Shown in pieces: positions 1-5,991 of a stretch of 26,902 bases of DNA. The notes beneath the pieces were generated by a model. The model worked only from the letters and a program-made list of their open reading frames with translations. It made no database searches and was not told where the DNA came from. Source of the stretch: a virus; IMG/VR virus record IMGVR_UViG_3300021440_000101, positions 1 to 26,902 of that record; one strand, given 5' to 3'. A program made the translations under genes and the position numbers. The first letter of the stretch is position 1. Each line of letters starts with the position of its first letter.

Positions 1-1
1 C

Positions 2-517
2 TTTAAGCGACTTGAAACGAAAGACGATGGAAAAGCCAATTCTCTCACTTCTGTTTCGTATGATTCTATGGTCGCAGTGAATATTGATAATTATTTCCGT
101 AAATATGGCACCAAGGGCAAGATTATGTCAGACGACACCGAAAAGACACAGTGCTTGACAGCAAGTATGGGTTGTGGCGGTGGAAATAATCCGTTGATTG
201 CCGAACCTGTGCGTATCGGCACGTTGCCTGGTCTTGGCAAAGGACAAGCTAACCGTATTTATTCTGTGCGTGGCAAGTCTGTTTGTTTGCAGGCTAATTG
301 TGGTGGCTCCGGCGCAAAGACAGGTTTATACAAGGTTGATTTGCCCGATGGCGACTACATTGTTCGTAAATTAACTCCCGTGGAATGTGAACGCTTACAG
401 ACTTTACCTGCTGGGTGGACACGTGATATTTCAGATTCTCAACGTTATAAAGCAATCGGCAACGGCTGGACGGTTGACGTGATTGCGTGGATTTTTAGCC
501 AGATACCAAAGGATTAG
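2..517 (+). CDS. DNA (cytosine-5)-methyltransferase, C-terminal part (5' end outside window)
   Basis: The frame is open from the window edge, so this is the last 171 residues of a longer gene. The C-terminal part has the C5-methyltransferase motif IX pattern (RKLTPVECERLQTLP) and the motif X pattern (RYKAIGNGWTVDVIAWI), which closes the SAM-binding fold. Between the edge and motif IX lie two Gly/Cys-rich stretches (CLTASMGCGGGNN and CLQANCGGSGAKTGLY) resembling the target-recognition region of phage Dcm-type enzymes. The catalytic Pro-Cys motif would lie upstream and is not visible. The enzyme would methylate C5 of cytosine in a specific DNA site. In a phage this usually protects against host restriction. 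The next gene starts 2 bases after the stop, so they are probably co-transcribed. Confidence 0.93.
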   Translation, partial: FKRLETKDDGKANSLTSVSYDSMVAVNIDNYFRKYGTKGKIMSDDTEKTQCLTASMGCGGGNNPLIAEPVRIGTLPGLGKGQANRIYSVRGKSVCLQANCGGSGAKTGLYKVDLPDGDYIVRKLTPVECERLQTLPAGWTRDISDSQRYKAIGNGWTVDVIAWIFSQIPKD

Positions 518-519
518 CC

Positions 520-873
520 ATGAAACTATCAGAACACGATTTACAGAAACAGGTTGTCGAACTCTTTCGCCGGGTTGGGTTTAAGGTCTTCGTTCTCGAT
601 GCGGCAACTGGAGTTGGATATTTCCGCCGGGACGATACTCGCAGGTTTGCGTTCCTGGCTGATCTGAAAGCACGTGGATATACCAAGGGTCAGCCTGACC
701 TGTGTATTGTTCGCAATAAGGTATGGTTTCTGGAATTGAAAAAGACGCCGAAAGCAAAAATCGGTGCAGAACAAAAAGACATGCAGGATTGGCTACATGC
801 GCATGGCCATAACGCAGCAATCATTTCATCTGTGGATGAAGCACTGCGTTTGGCAAACAATCCGTTAAACTAG
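520..873 (+). CDS. VRR-NUC domain nuclease
   Basis: This 117-residue protein matches the stand-alone VRR-NUC fold, a small restriction-endonuclease-like nuclease common in phages. The pattern is an early acidic residue (E5), GQPDL with D60, FLELKK with E72 and K74, and a downstream Q85, forming the PD-(D/E)xK-type metal site. The length fits the phage single-domain family. In related phages these proteins are thought to cut branched DNA or act in replication and recombination; the substrate here cannot be told. The start is supported by AAAGGA 10 bases upstream. It directly follows the methyltransferase, and the pair could also recall a modification/cleavage pair, but no specificity evidence supports that. 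Confidence 0.85.
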   Translation: MKLSEHDLQKQVVELFRRVGFKVFVLDAATGVGYFRRDDTRRFAFLADLKARGYTKGQPDLCIVRNKVWFLELKKTPKAKIGAEQKDMQDWLHAHGHNAAIISSVDEALRLANNPLN

Positions 874-883
874 GGAGGCGAAA

Positions 884-1120
884 ATGGAAAGAAAGGAAAA
901 AATAGAACCTTGTGCATATTGCGGTAAGCAGCCGACAATCGTATGCTTGCCGGGTGATTTGTTCTATGCACAGTGTCCACACAAACAAGAGGGGCATAAA
1001 ATGCAGGGGGTGTATGATTACTTGGGCATTACCAGACACCAGTGCATAGACACATGGAATAAAGCCCAGTGTTCATTGTCACAGTATATCAAAGCCCACA
1101 AAATAAAGGATGTAAAATGA
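884..1120 (+). CDS. Lar-like small zinc-binding protein
   Basis: This 78-residue protein has the layout of Lar/restriction-alleviation-like proteins: an N-terminal PCAYCG knuckle (C10, C13), a second cysteine/histidine cluster (C31, H33, H38), and a final region with C54 and a conserved-looking TWNKAQ. Lar of the Rac prophage modulates type I restriction, and many phage relatives share only the zinc fold, so the functional name is tentative. A strong GGGAGG precedes the ATG. The stop overlaps the next start as ATGA, indicating translational coupling. Its position after the methyltransferase and the nuclease suits an anti-restriction role, which is inference. Confidence 0.6.
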   Translation: MERKEKIEPCAYCGKQPTIVCLPGDLFYAQCPHKQEGHKMQGVYDYLGITRHQCIDTWNKAQCSLSQYIKAHKIKDVK

Positions 1121-1542
1121 AATACATTAAATATCCAGAGTTCGAGGGTTGGTTCAAAGAGGGCTTGTTTCAGAAACGGCAGATAAATGGCGAATTGTGG
1201 ACAGCAGGTCGCCAGATGTGGTATGTGAATAAGATTCGTGAAAAATACTTTGCGGGCGAAGTAGGGTGCATTTGGAACATCGGCAAGGTTGGTGGCTGTG
1301 GCGATATACCAACATTGGAACGCAACGGGTGGTTAAAAGCACAGATTAAAAACGGATTCAAGAACATAAGCAACGTAGATATGCGAATACCAATCATGGC
1401 GATTGTGCTGTGTGGTCTGCACCCGTTGCCAAAGGCACATGATATATCAGACGAGTGTGGGTTTGCGTGGAATCAGTTTACATACGAGTTTGCAAAGGGT
1501 CTGTTTGAATTATACAAAGCAAAGGTGGGAATATATGCCTAG
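1117..1542 (+). CDS. Hypothetical protein, 141 aa
   Basis: Family not recognised. The start at 1117 is chosen over an in-frame ATG at 1069 because it overlaps the previous stop as ATGA and has AAAGGATG just upstream. The earlier start would overlap the preceding gene by 52 bases. The protein is rich in Trp, Gly and Cys (WTAGRQMWYVNKI, IWNIGKVGGCGDIP). It has no signal peptide or clear catalytic motif. The mixed helix and strand pattern suggests a small soluble globular protein. It belongs to a run of short overlapping genes typical of phage early or middle regions. Confidence 0.75.
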   Translation: MKYIKYPEFEGWFKEGLFQKRQINGELWTAGRQMWYVNKIREKYFAGEVGCIWNIGKVGGCGDIPTLERNGWLKAQIKNGFKNISNVDMRIPIMAIVLCGLHPLPKAHDISDECGFAWNQFTYEFAKGLFELYKAKVGIYA

Positions 1543-1726
1543 ATACAACCTGAAAAACAATCCCGAGTTGGCGAAAGAAAGACATCGCCAGCAAAACCGG
1601 GAATGGTATAAAAGAAACAAAGAATATGTTATGTGGAGGCAACGTGAACGCAGATTGGAAAAACGGTTGATGGATAAGATGTTGATTTGCGAAGAATCAT
1701 ACCCGCACAAAGCACGCACATGGTAA
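1535..1726 (+). CDS. Small basic protein, 63 aa
   Basis: The start at 1535 overlaps the end of the previous gene by 8 bases and has AAAGGTGGG at ideal distance. A longer in-frame reading from 1403 would lie almost wholly inside the neighbouring gene, so it is rejected. The product is strongly basic and probably helical (RHRQQNREWYKRNKEYVMWR and following RERRLEKR). It resembles the Arg/Lys/Glu-rich leader often found in front of HNH nucleases, but no HNH core follows. A nucleic-acid-binding role is possible but unproven. Confidence 0.65.
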   Translation: MPRYNLKNNPELAKERHRQQNREWYKRNKEYVMWRQRERRLEKRLMDKMLICEESYPHKARTW

Positions 1727-1736
1727 AGGATAAATA

Positions 1737-1892
1737 ATGGAAGTTATTGCTTTTCTTGTTTATTGGTTGTTGCGACAGTGGCTTGATTTGTATTTTGATT
1801 ACAAAAAAGCAAAGTTGCCACCACAACCGCAACCAGTAAATACAAGTTGCATAGGTTTTGATTTGCCGCCAGAACAAGAGGTTGAAGAATGA
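1737..1892 (+). CDS. Small protein with hydrophobic N-terminus, 51 aa
   Basis: A short gene with AAAGGATAAATA directly before its ATG and an ATGA overlap with the next gene. The translation starts MEVIAFLVYWLLRQWLDLY, a hydrophobic/amphipathic helix that could be one membrane segment. It continues with a basic stretch (DYKKAKLP) and a Pro/Gln/Glu-rich tail ending in EQEVEE. No family is recognised. The support is its good ribosome binding site, close fit between neighbours and translational coupling. It could be a small membrane peptide, as is common among early phage genes. Confidence 0.6.
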   Translation: MEVIAFLVYWLLRQWLDLYFDYKKAKLPPQPQPVNTSCIGFDLPPEQEVEE

Positions 1893-2086
1893 GCAAGGTA
1901 ATAATAGTTCGATGTCCGCGTTGTTTATTGCCGTTTAATGCAAATTATGCGGCATTAGTTGAAAATACGATACAATGTCCACACTGTAAATGTTATGGCA
2001 TGGAAGATGAAGAATTTTTTAATTTACAACAGGAAATAACCAGTGCTATTATAGCACAGAAACAGAAAGAGGAAACAAATGCGTAA
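1889..2086 (+). CDS. Zinc-ribbon protein, 65 aa
   Basis: The protein has two CxxC pairs, RCPRC (C9, C12) and QCPHC (C30, C33), separated by 17 residues. This is a classic rubredoxin-like zinc ribbon, followed by an acidic helical tail. The N-terminus MSKVIIVRCPRCLLPF resembles many phage zinc ribbons of unknown role, and such domains usually bind nucleic acid or protein. The start overlaps the previous stop as ATGA, and the gene end overlaps the next gene by 8 bases, so it is part of a coupled chain. Confidence 0.7.
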   Translation: MSKVIIVRCPRCLLPFNANYAALVENTIQCPHCKCYGMEDEEFFNLQQEITSAIIAQKQKEETNA

Positions 2087-2270
2087 AGTAATTATATCTA
2101 TGCATAACTGCCAAAAGTGTGAAATGCTAAAAACACAATGTCCGGATGCGGAAGTTGTGGTTGCACAGCCAGAAGATTTATTGCAGTTTGCACGTCTGGC
2201 AAAAATACAATCTATGCCATTTGTGGTATGTGTTGGCGAACCACAAGAATTATCTGAAATATTAAAATAA
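2079..2270 (+). CDS. Glutaredoxin/thioredoxin-like protein
   Basis: This 63-residue protein follows the mini-glutaredoxin pattern: a first beta strand (KVIISM), then the redox motif NCQKC (C11, C14), a helix, strand AEVVV, and the cis-proline region SMPFVVCV. It resembles NrdH-type or thioredoxin-fold electron donors, which reduce ribonucleotide reductase and other disulfide enzymes in the cytoplasm. It is shorter than most glutaredoxins (about 80 residues) and lacks an obvious glutathione-binding GG motif; GEPQEL takes that place. AAAGAGGAAAC supports the start. No ribonucleotide reductase gene is visible beside it. Confidence 0.72.
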   Translation: MRKVIISMHNCQKCEMLKTQCPDAEVVVAQPEDLLQFARLAKIQSMPFVVCVGEPQELSEILK

Positions 2271-2292
2271 TTGAATCGGATAATTTTAGTTG

Positions 2293-2320
2293 TTGCAAAA
2301 ATGGAAAAAATGTTTATACT
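2293..2320 (+). promoter_or_regulatory. Sigma70-like promoter
   Basis: TTGCAA at 2293-2298 and TATACT at 2315-2320 are separated by 16 bases, close to the bacterial housekeeping consensus. It lies just after the end of the glutaredoxin-like gene. A start site about seven bases downstream would fall near 2327, exactly at the 5' edge of a hairpin, which strengthens the call. Confidence 0.6.
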
Positions 2321-2326
2321 AAACAA

Positions 2327-2438
2327 TATAATAGCAAAAGTGCTGTTATAAAAGGTTACATTTCAGTTTTTTTCTGCAACGTATTGCCTCCAATAAATAT
2401 GTTACGGAAAAGCCCAAGAGTTTTCTTGGGTCTTTTTT
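2327..2438 (+). ncRNA. Candidate small RNA or attenuated leader
   Basis: The segment lies between a promoter-like site and a strong intrinsic terminator, giving a transcript of about 110 bases with no convincing gene inside. It begins with a ten-pair hairpin (2327-2336 with 2341-2350, one U-G pair, loop AAAG). It then carries AAAGGTTACAT at 2351-2361, an exact 11-base copy of the sequence in front of groEL (2558-2568). A U-rich stretch follows, then a possible short hairpin GCAA-CGTA-TTGC, then the terminator. It could be a free small RNA or the attenuated leader of the groEL transcript. No RNA family is recognised. Confidence 0.45.
2412..2438 (+). terminator. Intrinsic terminator
   Basis: The arms CCCAAGA (2413-2419) and TCTTGGG (2424-2430) form a perfect seven-pair stem with a four-base loop, plus a closing G-U pair. 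A T-rich run (TCTTTTTTT) follows. It sits between the promoter at 2293 and groEL at 2570. Confidence 0.85.
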
Positions 2439-2440
2439 TA

Positions 2441-2568
2441 TGGGTAATCTCAACGAGTCACACGCACATTTTCATCTCCTTATTGTATAGAGGGCTTACG
2501 AGTTACCCACCCGTTTGGGCTGATGTTATGTAACCGATGTCAGCCCACATACAAAAGAAAGGTTACAT
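2441..2568 (+). promoter_or_regulatory. Structured groEL leader with possible pseudoknot over the ribosome binding site
   Basis: Two paired elements are visible. First, TGGGTAA-t-CTC (2441-2451) pairs with GAGTTACCCA (2500-2509). Second, a hairpin pairs 2516-2527 with 2536-2547: eight Watson-Crick pairs (TGGGCTGA/TCAGCCCA) extended by four weaker ones. Its eight-base loop ATGTAACC (2528-2535) is the exact complement of GGTTACAT (2561-2568), which covers the GG of the groEL Shine-Dalgarno and ends one base before the ATG. Loop-to-site pairing would form an H-type pseudoknot and hide the start. The 13-base linker (2548-2560) could span the stem. This is a prediction from sequence only. Confidence 0.5.
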
Positions 2569-2569
2569 C

Positions 2570-3844
2570 ATGCAAAAACAAATTATAAAGCAAATCAAAG
2601 ATGCTGTTCGGGTTATCGGTTCAACACTTGGCCCAAATGGCAAGTTGGTAGCAATTACCAACGAAAACCCAAATACGCATAAAGCAGAAACCGTTTTAAC
2701 CAAAGACGGTTATAAGGTATCGCAGAACATAAAAGATATGTCTGCTGGTGCTAACTTTGTTCGACAGGTTTGCAAACGTCAAGTTCGGGAAGTCGGTGAC
2801 GGCACGACATCTGTGGCTGTATTGTTGGCACATTTGATAGATTATTCATTGAAAGACCTGTATGCGTTGCAGTTGCAAGAAAAAGCATTAAAAGAGCATT
2901 TGGACAAGGTTGCTGTTAAAAAGATAGATTACAAATCACTTTATAATTTGGCAATGGTGTCCAGTAATGGCGATACAAATATATCATCTGTGGTTGCAGA
3001 TGTTGTTGGTCGCAATGGTAAAGACGGACATTACATTGTTGAAGAACGTGATCAAGACGGCATAACCAGTGAACAGATTAAAGGTTATGTTCTGGACAGT
3101 GGATACACTAACCAAGCATTTGTGAACACAAAAACTGGTGTTGAAATGATTGACCCGGTTGTGTTGGTAAAAGAATATATTTCGCTGAAAGACATAGCGG
3201 AAGTAGCAAGTGAAGCGATAAAGGCCGGAAAGCCGTTTTTATGCATTGGACAATGTGATGAACAGGCATTGTCGTCATTGGTTGCAAACCATTTGAACGG
3301 CACAGGGCAATTTTGCAATGTGACATTTACTGCGATTGGGAATAAACGTTCTGATTTGGTGGCGGATTTGACAGTATTAGCACCGCATATCAAAAAAGCA
3401 CACATTACCAGACGTATGGCCACATTTGAATACAGCGACAACAGCGAAATAAAAACATTATGCAAAGCGATTGAAAACGAAAGCAAGACGTTATCTGGTA
3501 GTGAAAAAGCATGGTGCAAAGAACGTTTGGCGCGTTTGGAAAGCAAGATTGCAAAGATATATGTAGGTGCTGAAACGACATCGCAGATGGTAGAATTAAA
3601 AGACCGTTTGGAAGACGCAATTTTGGCAGTTATACAAGGATTTGATGGTTACGTTAAGGGTGCTGGGCAGGCATTAGCAGATTTTGCGCCTACCAAGCAC
3701 AAGGTATGGCAGGTTATACGCAATGCTGTTGGTATTAAATACGTGCCAGATACGGTTATTGAACCGGTTAATTTGGTATATCAAGTGTTTAAGACAGCGG
3801 TAGAACAGGCAATTTTAATCAAAAGGACATGCCATGCAATATAA
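2570..3844 (+). CDS. groEL: GroEL-like chaperonin (compact, 424 aa)
   Basis: Clear group I chaperonin. The ATP-site landmarks are LGPNGK (20-25), TKDG with D46 (GroEL D52), GDGTT (76-80, D77 = GroEL D87), D349 in LKDRLEDA (GroEL D398) and KGAG (363-366, in place of GGG). All catalytic aspartates are kept, so ATP hydrolysis is likely. The protein has 424 residues against about 548. The N-terminus is about 10 residues shorter, the apical/intermediate region is reduced, the C-terminal equatorial part after KGAG has only 58 residues, and the GGM tail is missing. The start at 2570, not the in-frame 2537, is supported by AAAGG nine to twelve bases upstream. It overlaps the GroES-like gene by 11 bases. 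It probably folds a phage structural protein. Confidence 0.93.
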   Translation: MQKQIIKQIKDAVRVIGSTLGPNGKLVAITNENPNTHKAETVLTKDGYKVSQNIKDMSAGANFVRQVCKRQVREVGDGTTSVAVLLAHLIDYSLKDLYALQLQEKALKEHLDKVAVKKIDYKSLYNLAMVSSNGDTNISSVVADVVGRNGKDGHYIVEERDQDGITSEQIKGYVLDSGYTNQAFVNTKTGVEMIDPVVLVKEYISLKDIAEVASEAIKAGKPFLCIGQCDEQALSSLVANHLNGTGQFCNVTFTAIGNKRSDLVADLTVLAPHIKKAHITRRMATFEYSDNSEIKTLCKAIENESKTLSGSEKAWCKERLARLESKIAKIYVGAETTSQMVELKDRLEDAILAVIQGFDGYVKGAGQALADFAPTKHKVWQVIRNAVGIKYVPDTVIEPVNLVYQVFKTAVEQAILIKRTCHAI

Positions 3845-4058
3845 GGTTTTAAGAGATTTGGTGCAGATAGAGATATTACCAGATGCGGATGCGTTTGATG
3901 TATCTGATTTGCAATTCGCAAAGGTTATTGCCAAAGGCGATAAATGCGGAAAGGAATATAATGTTGGCGACATTGTGGGTTTTATAAAAAAGACCGCATA
4001 TGTTGGCGATGGCATTACATTTATCTTTGATGACAATGTTTTAATGGTGCGTAAATGA
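3834..4058 (+). CDS. groES: GroES-like co-chaperonin
   Basis: This 74-residue protein aligns by eye along most of GroES (about 97 residues): YKVLRDLVQIEI matches the first strand region, AKVIAKGDK matches GEVLAVG, YNVGDIVGF matches VKVGDIVIF, and the ending DDNVLMV matches NEEVLIM. It would cap the chaperonin ring. The mobile loop, which in GroES carries the hydrophobic IVL contact with GroEL, is shortened to an acidic stretch (LPDADAFDVSD) without that motif. The start lies inside the end of groEL, with AAAAGGAC upstream. The order is EL then ES, the reverse of bacterial operons. The position next to groEL supports the call. Confidence 0.75.
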   Translation: MQYKVLRDLVQIEILPDADAFDVSDLQFAKVIAKGDKCGKEYNVGDIVGFIKKTAYVGDGITFIFDDNVLMVRK

Positions 4059-4345
4059 CAGACCAAGAATTAAGGGAATATCTGTTTGAAACGAACCAAG
4101 CATTGTTAGATGAAGATGTGTCTGTTGACGATTTAATGCGACACAATGGCAATATTGACCATTTGCGACAACGTAGTCAAGACGAAGACATCGACAGGTT
4201 AGTTCGTGGATTATATGATAAGACCAAGATAAAGCAAGATTTGACGGGTAAATTTAGATTTGCGATGCGGTTACATGGCCGTAAATACCCGATTAAGTTA
4301 AAAAAGCCAGCAGCAGAACGTTTGTTGCTGAAATATGACGAATAA
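4055..4345 (+). CDS. Hypothetical protein, 96 aa
   Basis: Family not recognised. It starts as an ATGA overlap with the end of the GroES-like gene, so translation is coupled. The N-terminal half is acidic and helical (TDQELREYLFETNQALLDED) and the C-terminal half is basic (FRFAMRLHGRKYPIKLKKPA). There is no membrane segment or metal motif. It begins the group of small genes leading to the scaffold and terminase, so a packaging or head-assembly accessory role is possible but not shown. Confidence 0.7.
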   Translation: MTDQELREYLFETNQALLDEDVSVDDLMRHNGNIDHLRQRSQDEDIDRLVRGLYDKTKIKQDLTGKFRFAMRLHGRKYPIKLKKPAAERLLLKYDE

Positions 4346-4359
4346 ACAGGTTACACAAT

Positions 4360-4911
4360 ATGGCAGATGATACACAATACTTTGATTCTGATGACATCAG
4401 AGTCAGGGGTGGAATTGACATGCATCCGTTGTTCTATTGGCGGTGTGTGTATAACAAAGACAAAGATGTTTATAACATTTTGCCTTTCATGAAAATAAAC
4501 AATACGGATACTGGTCGTGCGGATTGGATGGATGTGCAGGTTACTGAAAACCATAAAATCCGTTACAGGAAGATTTGGCAAGAGTTTTTAGAAAGACAGC
4601 CAATTCATCGTCACGAATACACACGTGCAGAAATGATGAATGTGCAACAGTTCCGGGACAAGATAGAGATATTTCAAGGCCGCATACGGTTGCCGATTGA
4701 CCACCCAGAATACTGGCCAACGGTTAGTGATTTTAGCATTAAGTTAAATGCGGAAGACATTATCAAACTTAATTCTTTGGATGGCATAACAGAAACAACA
4801 CCCGAGCCAGCACCAAAGAGCAAAGACGACAAGATTTTGGATGCGTTAAACATGTTTGCTGAAAAGTTAGACAGTTTAGATAAGCGCATATCTGAAATAG
4901 AAAACAAGTAA
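4360..4911 (+). CDS. Hypothetical protein with C-terminal coiled coil, 183 aa
   Basis: Family not recognised. Residues 1-130 form an aromatic-rich globular region (MHPLFYWRCVYNKDKDVYN, DHPEYWPTVSDFSIKL). A Pro/Lys linker (PEPAPKSKDDK) follows, then a short coiled coil (ILDALNMFAEKLDSLDKRISEIENK, about 160-183). Coiled-coil tails like this are frequent in phage assembly proteins. The start has GGTTACA 5-11 bases upstream, the same motif found before groEL and the next gene. It lies directly before the scaffold-like gene. Confidence 0.75.
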   Translation: MADDTQYFDSDDIRVRGGIDMHPLFYWRCVYNKDKDVYNILPFMKINNTDTGRADWMDVQVTENHKIRYRKIWQEFLERQPIHRHEYTRAEMMNVQQFRDKIEIFQGRIRLPIDHPEYWPTVSDFSIKLNAEDIIKLNSLDGITETTPEPAPKSKDDKILDALNMFAEKLDSLDKRISEIENK

Positions 4912-4924
4912 AAAAGGTTACAGC

Positions 4925-5971
4925 ATGAACGAAATAAACGATATTGTAGAACAGGCATTTGCAGCGGAAGAATCTGCGGAAACAACACCAGAAACACAAG
5001 AAACAGAAATAAAGGTTGAACAACCAGCGGAAACCGAGCCAAAGGCAGAAGAAAAGCCAGCCGAAACGAAGCCGGAAGAAGCAAAGCCGGAAGAAAAGAA
5101 AGACGAAAAGCCGGCAGAAGAAGAAAAACCCGTTGAAAGCGATGCACCAAAGCAATTAAGACGTGAATTTGCTGATAATCATTGGAAAGACCTTGATGAT
5201 GATACAAAAGCGGAATTGACACGTTTATCCAATGAAAACGAACGCAATTATACACGTGCGTCAGAAGCGGAATATCGTGTTCGCCAAATGCGCAAGACAT
5301 TAAGTCCAGTGCAGGGTTATATTAGTGAAGTTGCACAAGCAGCCAATATTCCAGAAAATGAAGTTGTGCGTAATTGTGTAGATACTATGCAAAAACTGAC
5401 AGATAACCCGACAATGATGGCATCATACATGATAGCCAATGGACATATTCGTTTTGAAGACCCTGTGACAGTTATAAATACCATTGCAAAGACATATGGT
5501 ATTCAATTACAGACGGATGCAACACCACGTAATATACCAGAAGCAGATTATAACACGATTGCAAAGGCAAAATATGAAGCCAGACAGGCGAAATATGCAC
5601 AACCAGAAGAAACAACAGACGATATTGTGCAAGATTATGTGAATAATACACCGGGCATTAAAGCACTGTTAGATAATGCTGAAATACGTGATAGATTCTT
5701 GCATCAGATAACAATGGAACGCAATGCTGATCCAGAGGCGTCTGACATAGCGATAATAAACAAAGCAGCGGAAATATTTGATTATTTGAATAAACAACCG
5801 CAAGTTGTCGCGCCACAGCCACAACAGCCATCATTAGCAGAACAGAAGATGGCAAAGGTTGTAAGTCCGACAGCGAGCAACCCAGTAGAGCAAGCACCAG
5901 TAAAACACGAACCATTAACACCAGAACAATCTGTTCGTGAAACCCTGCGTGCTATGGGTTTGGATGATTAA
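4925..5971 (+). CDS. Probable capsid scaffolding protein
   Basis: The 348-residue protein starts with a strongly acidic low-complexity segment (about 15-75) of repeated AE, PE and KPAE-type units. A helical region follows (WKDLDDDTKAELTRLSNENE then RASEAEYRVRQMR), and the C-terminus is Gln/Pro-rich, ending SVRETLRAMGLDD. High charge, predicted helix, lack of a catalytic motif and a place just before the terminase and capsid genes fit phage scaffolds, which line the procapsid and leave before DNA packaging. The WKDL...DDDTKAEL pattern is seen in podovirus proteins near this position. The start has AAAAAGGTTACAGC upstream. The exact family is unproven. Confidence 0.6.
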   Translation: MNEINDIVEQAFAAEESAETTPETQETEIKVEQPAETEPKAEEKPAETKPEEAKPEEKKDEKPAEEEKPVESDAPKQLRREFADNHWKDLDDDTKAELTRLSNENERNYTRASEAEYRVRQMRKTLSPVQGYISEVAQAANIPENEVVRNCVDTMQKLTDNPTMMASYMIANGHIRFEDPVTVINTIAKTYGIQLQTDATPRNIPEADYNTIAKAKYEARQAKYAQPEETTDDIVQDYVNNTPGIKALLDNAEIRDRFLHQITMERNADPEASDIAIINKAAEIFDYLNKQPQVVAPQPQQPSLAEQKMAKVVSPTASNPVEQAPVKHEPLTPEQSVRETLRAMGLDD

Positions 5972-5991
5972 AATAGAACAAAGGTGGGATT

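Noticed and set aside
2460-2482. Reverse-strand AAGGAG followed by ATG
   Set aside because: The frame ends after five codons (MKMCV); no promoter or longer gene is seen on that strand.
2399-2533. A 44-residue frame in the groEL leader (MLRKSPRVFLGLFLW...)
   Set aside because: It runs through a strong terminator and the structured leader and has no ribosome binding site, so coding is unlikely.
2271-2569. Known riboswitch or tRNA in the leader
   Set aside because: No cloverleaf and no consensus of a known riboswitch could be recognised; only the described stems are supported.
4674-5300. Minus-strand frame of 208 codons
   Set aside because: It is the antisense of the acidic repeat of the scaffold-like gene, so the hydrophobic Leu/Phe-rich product is an artefact of that composition.
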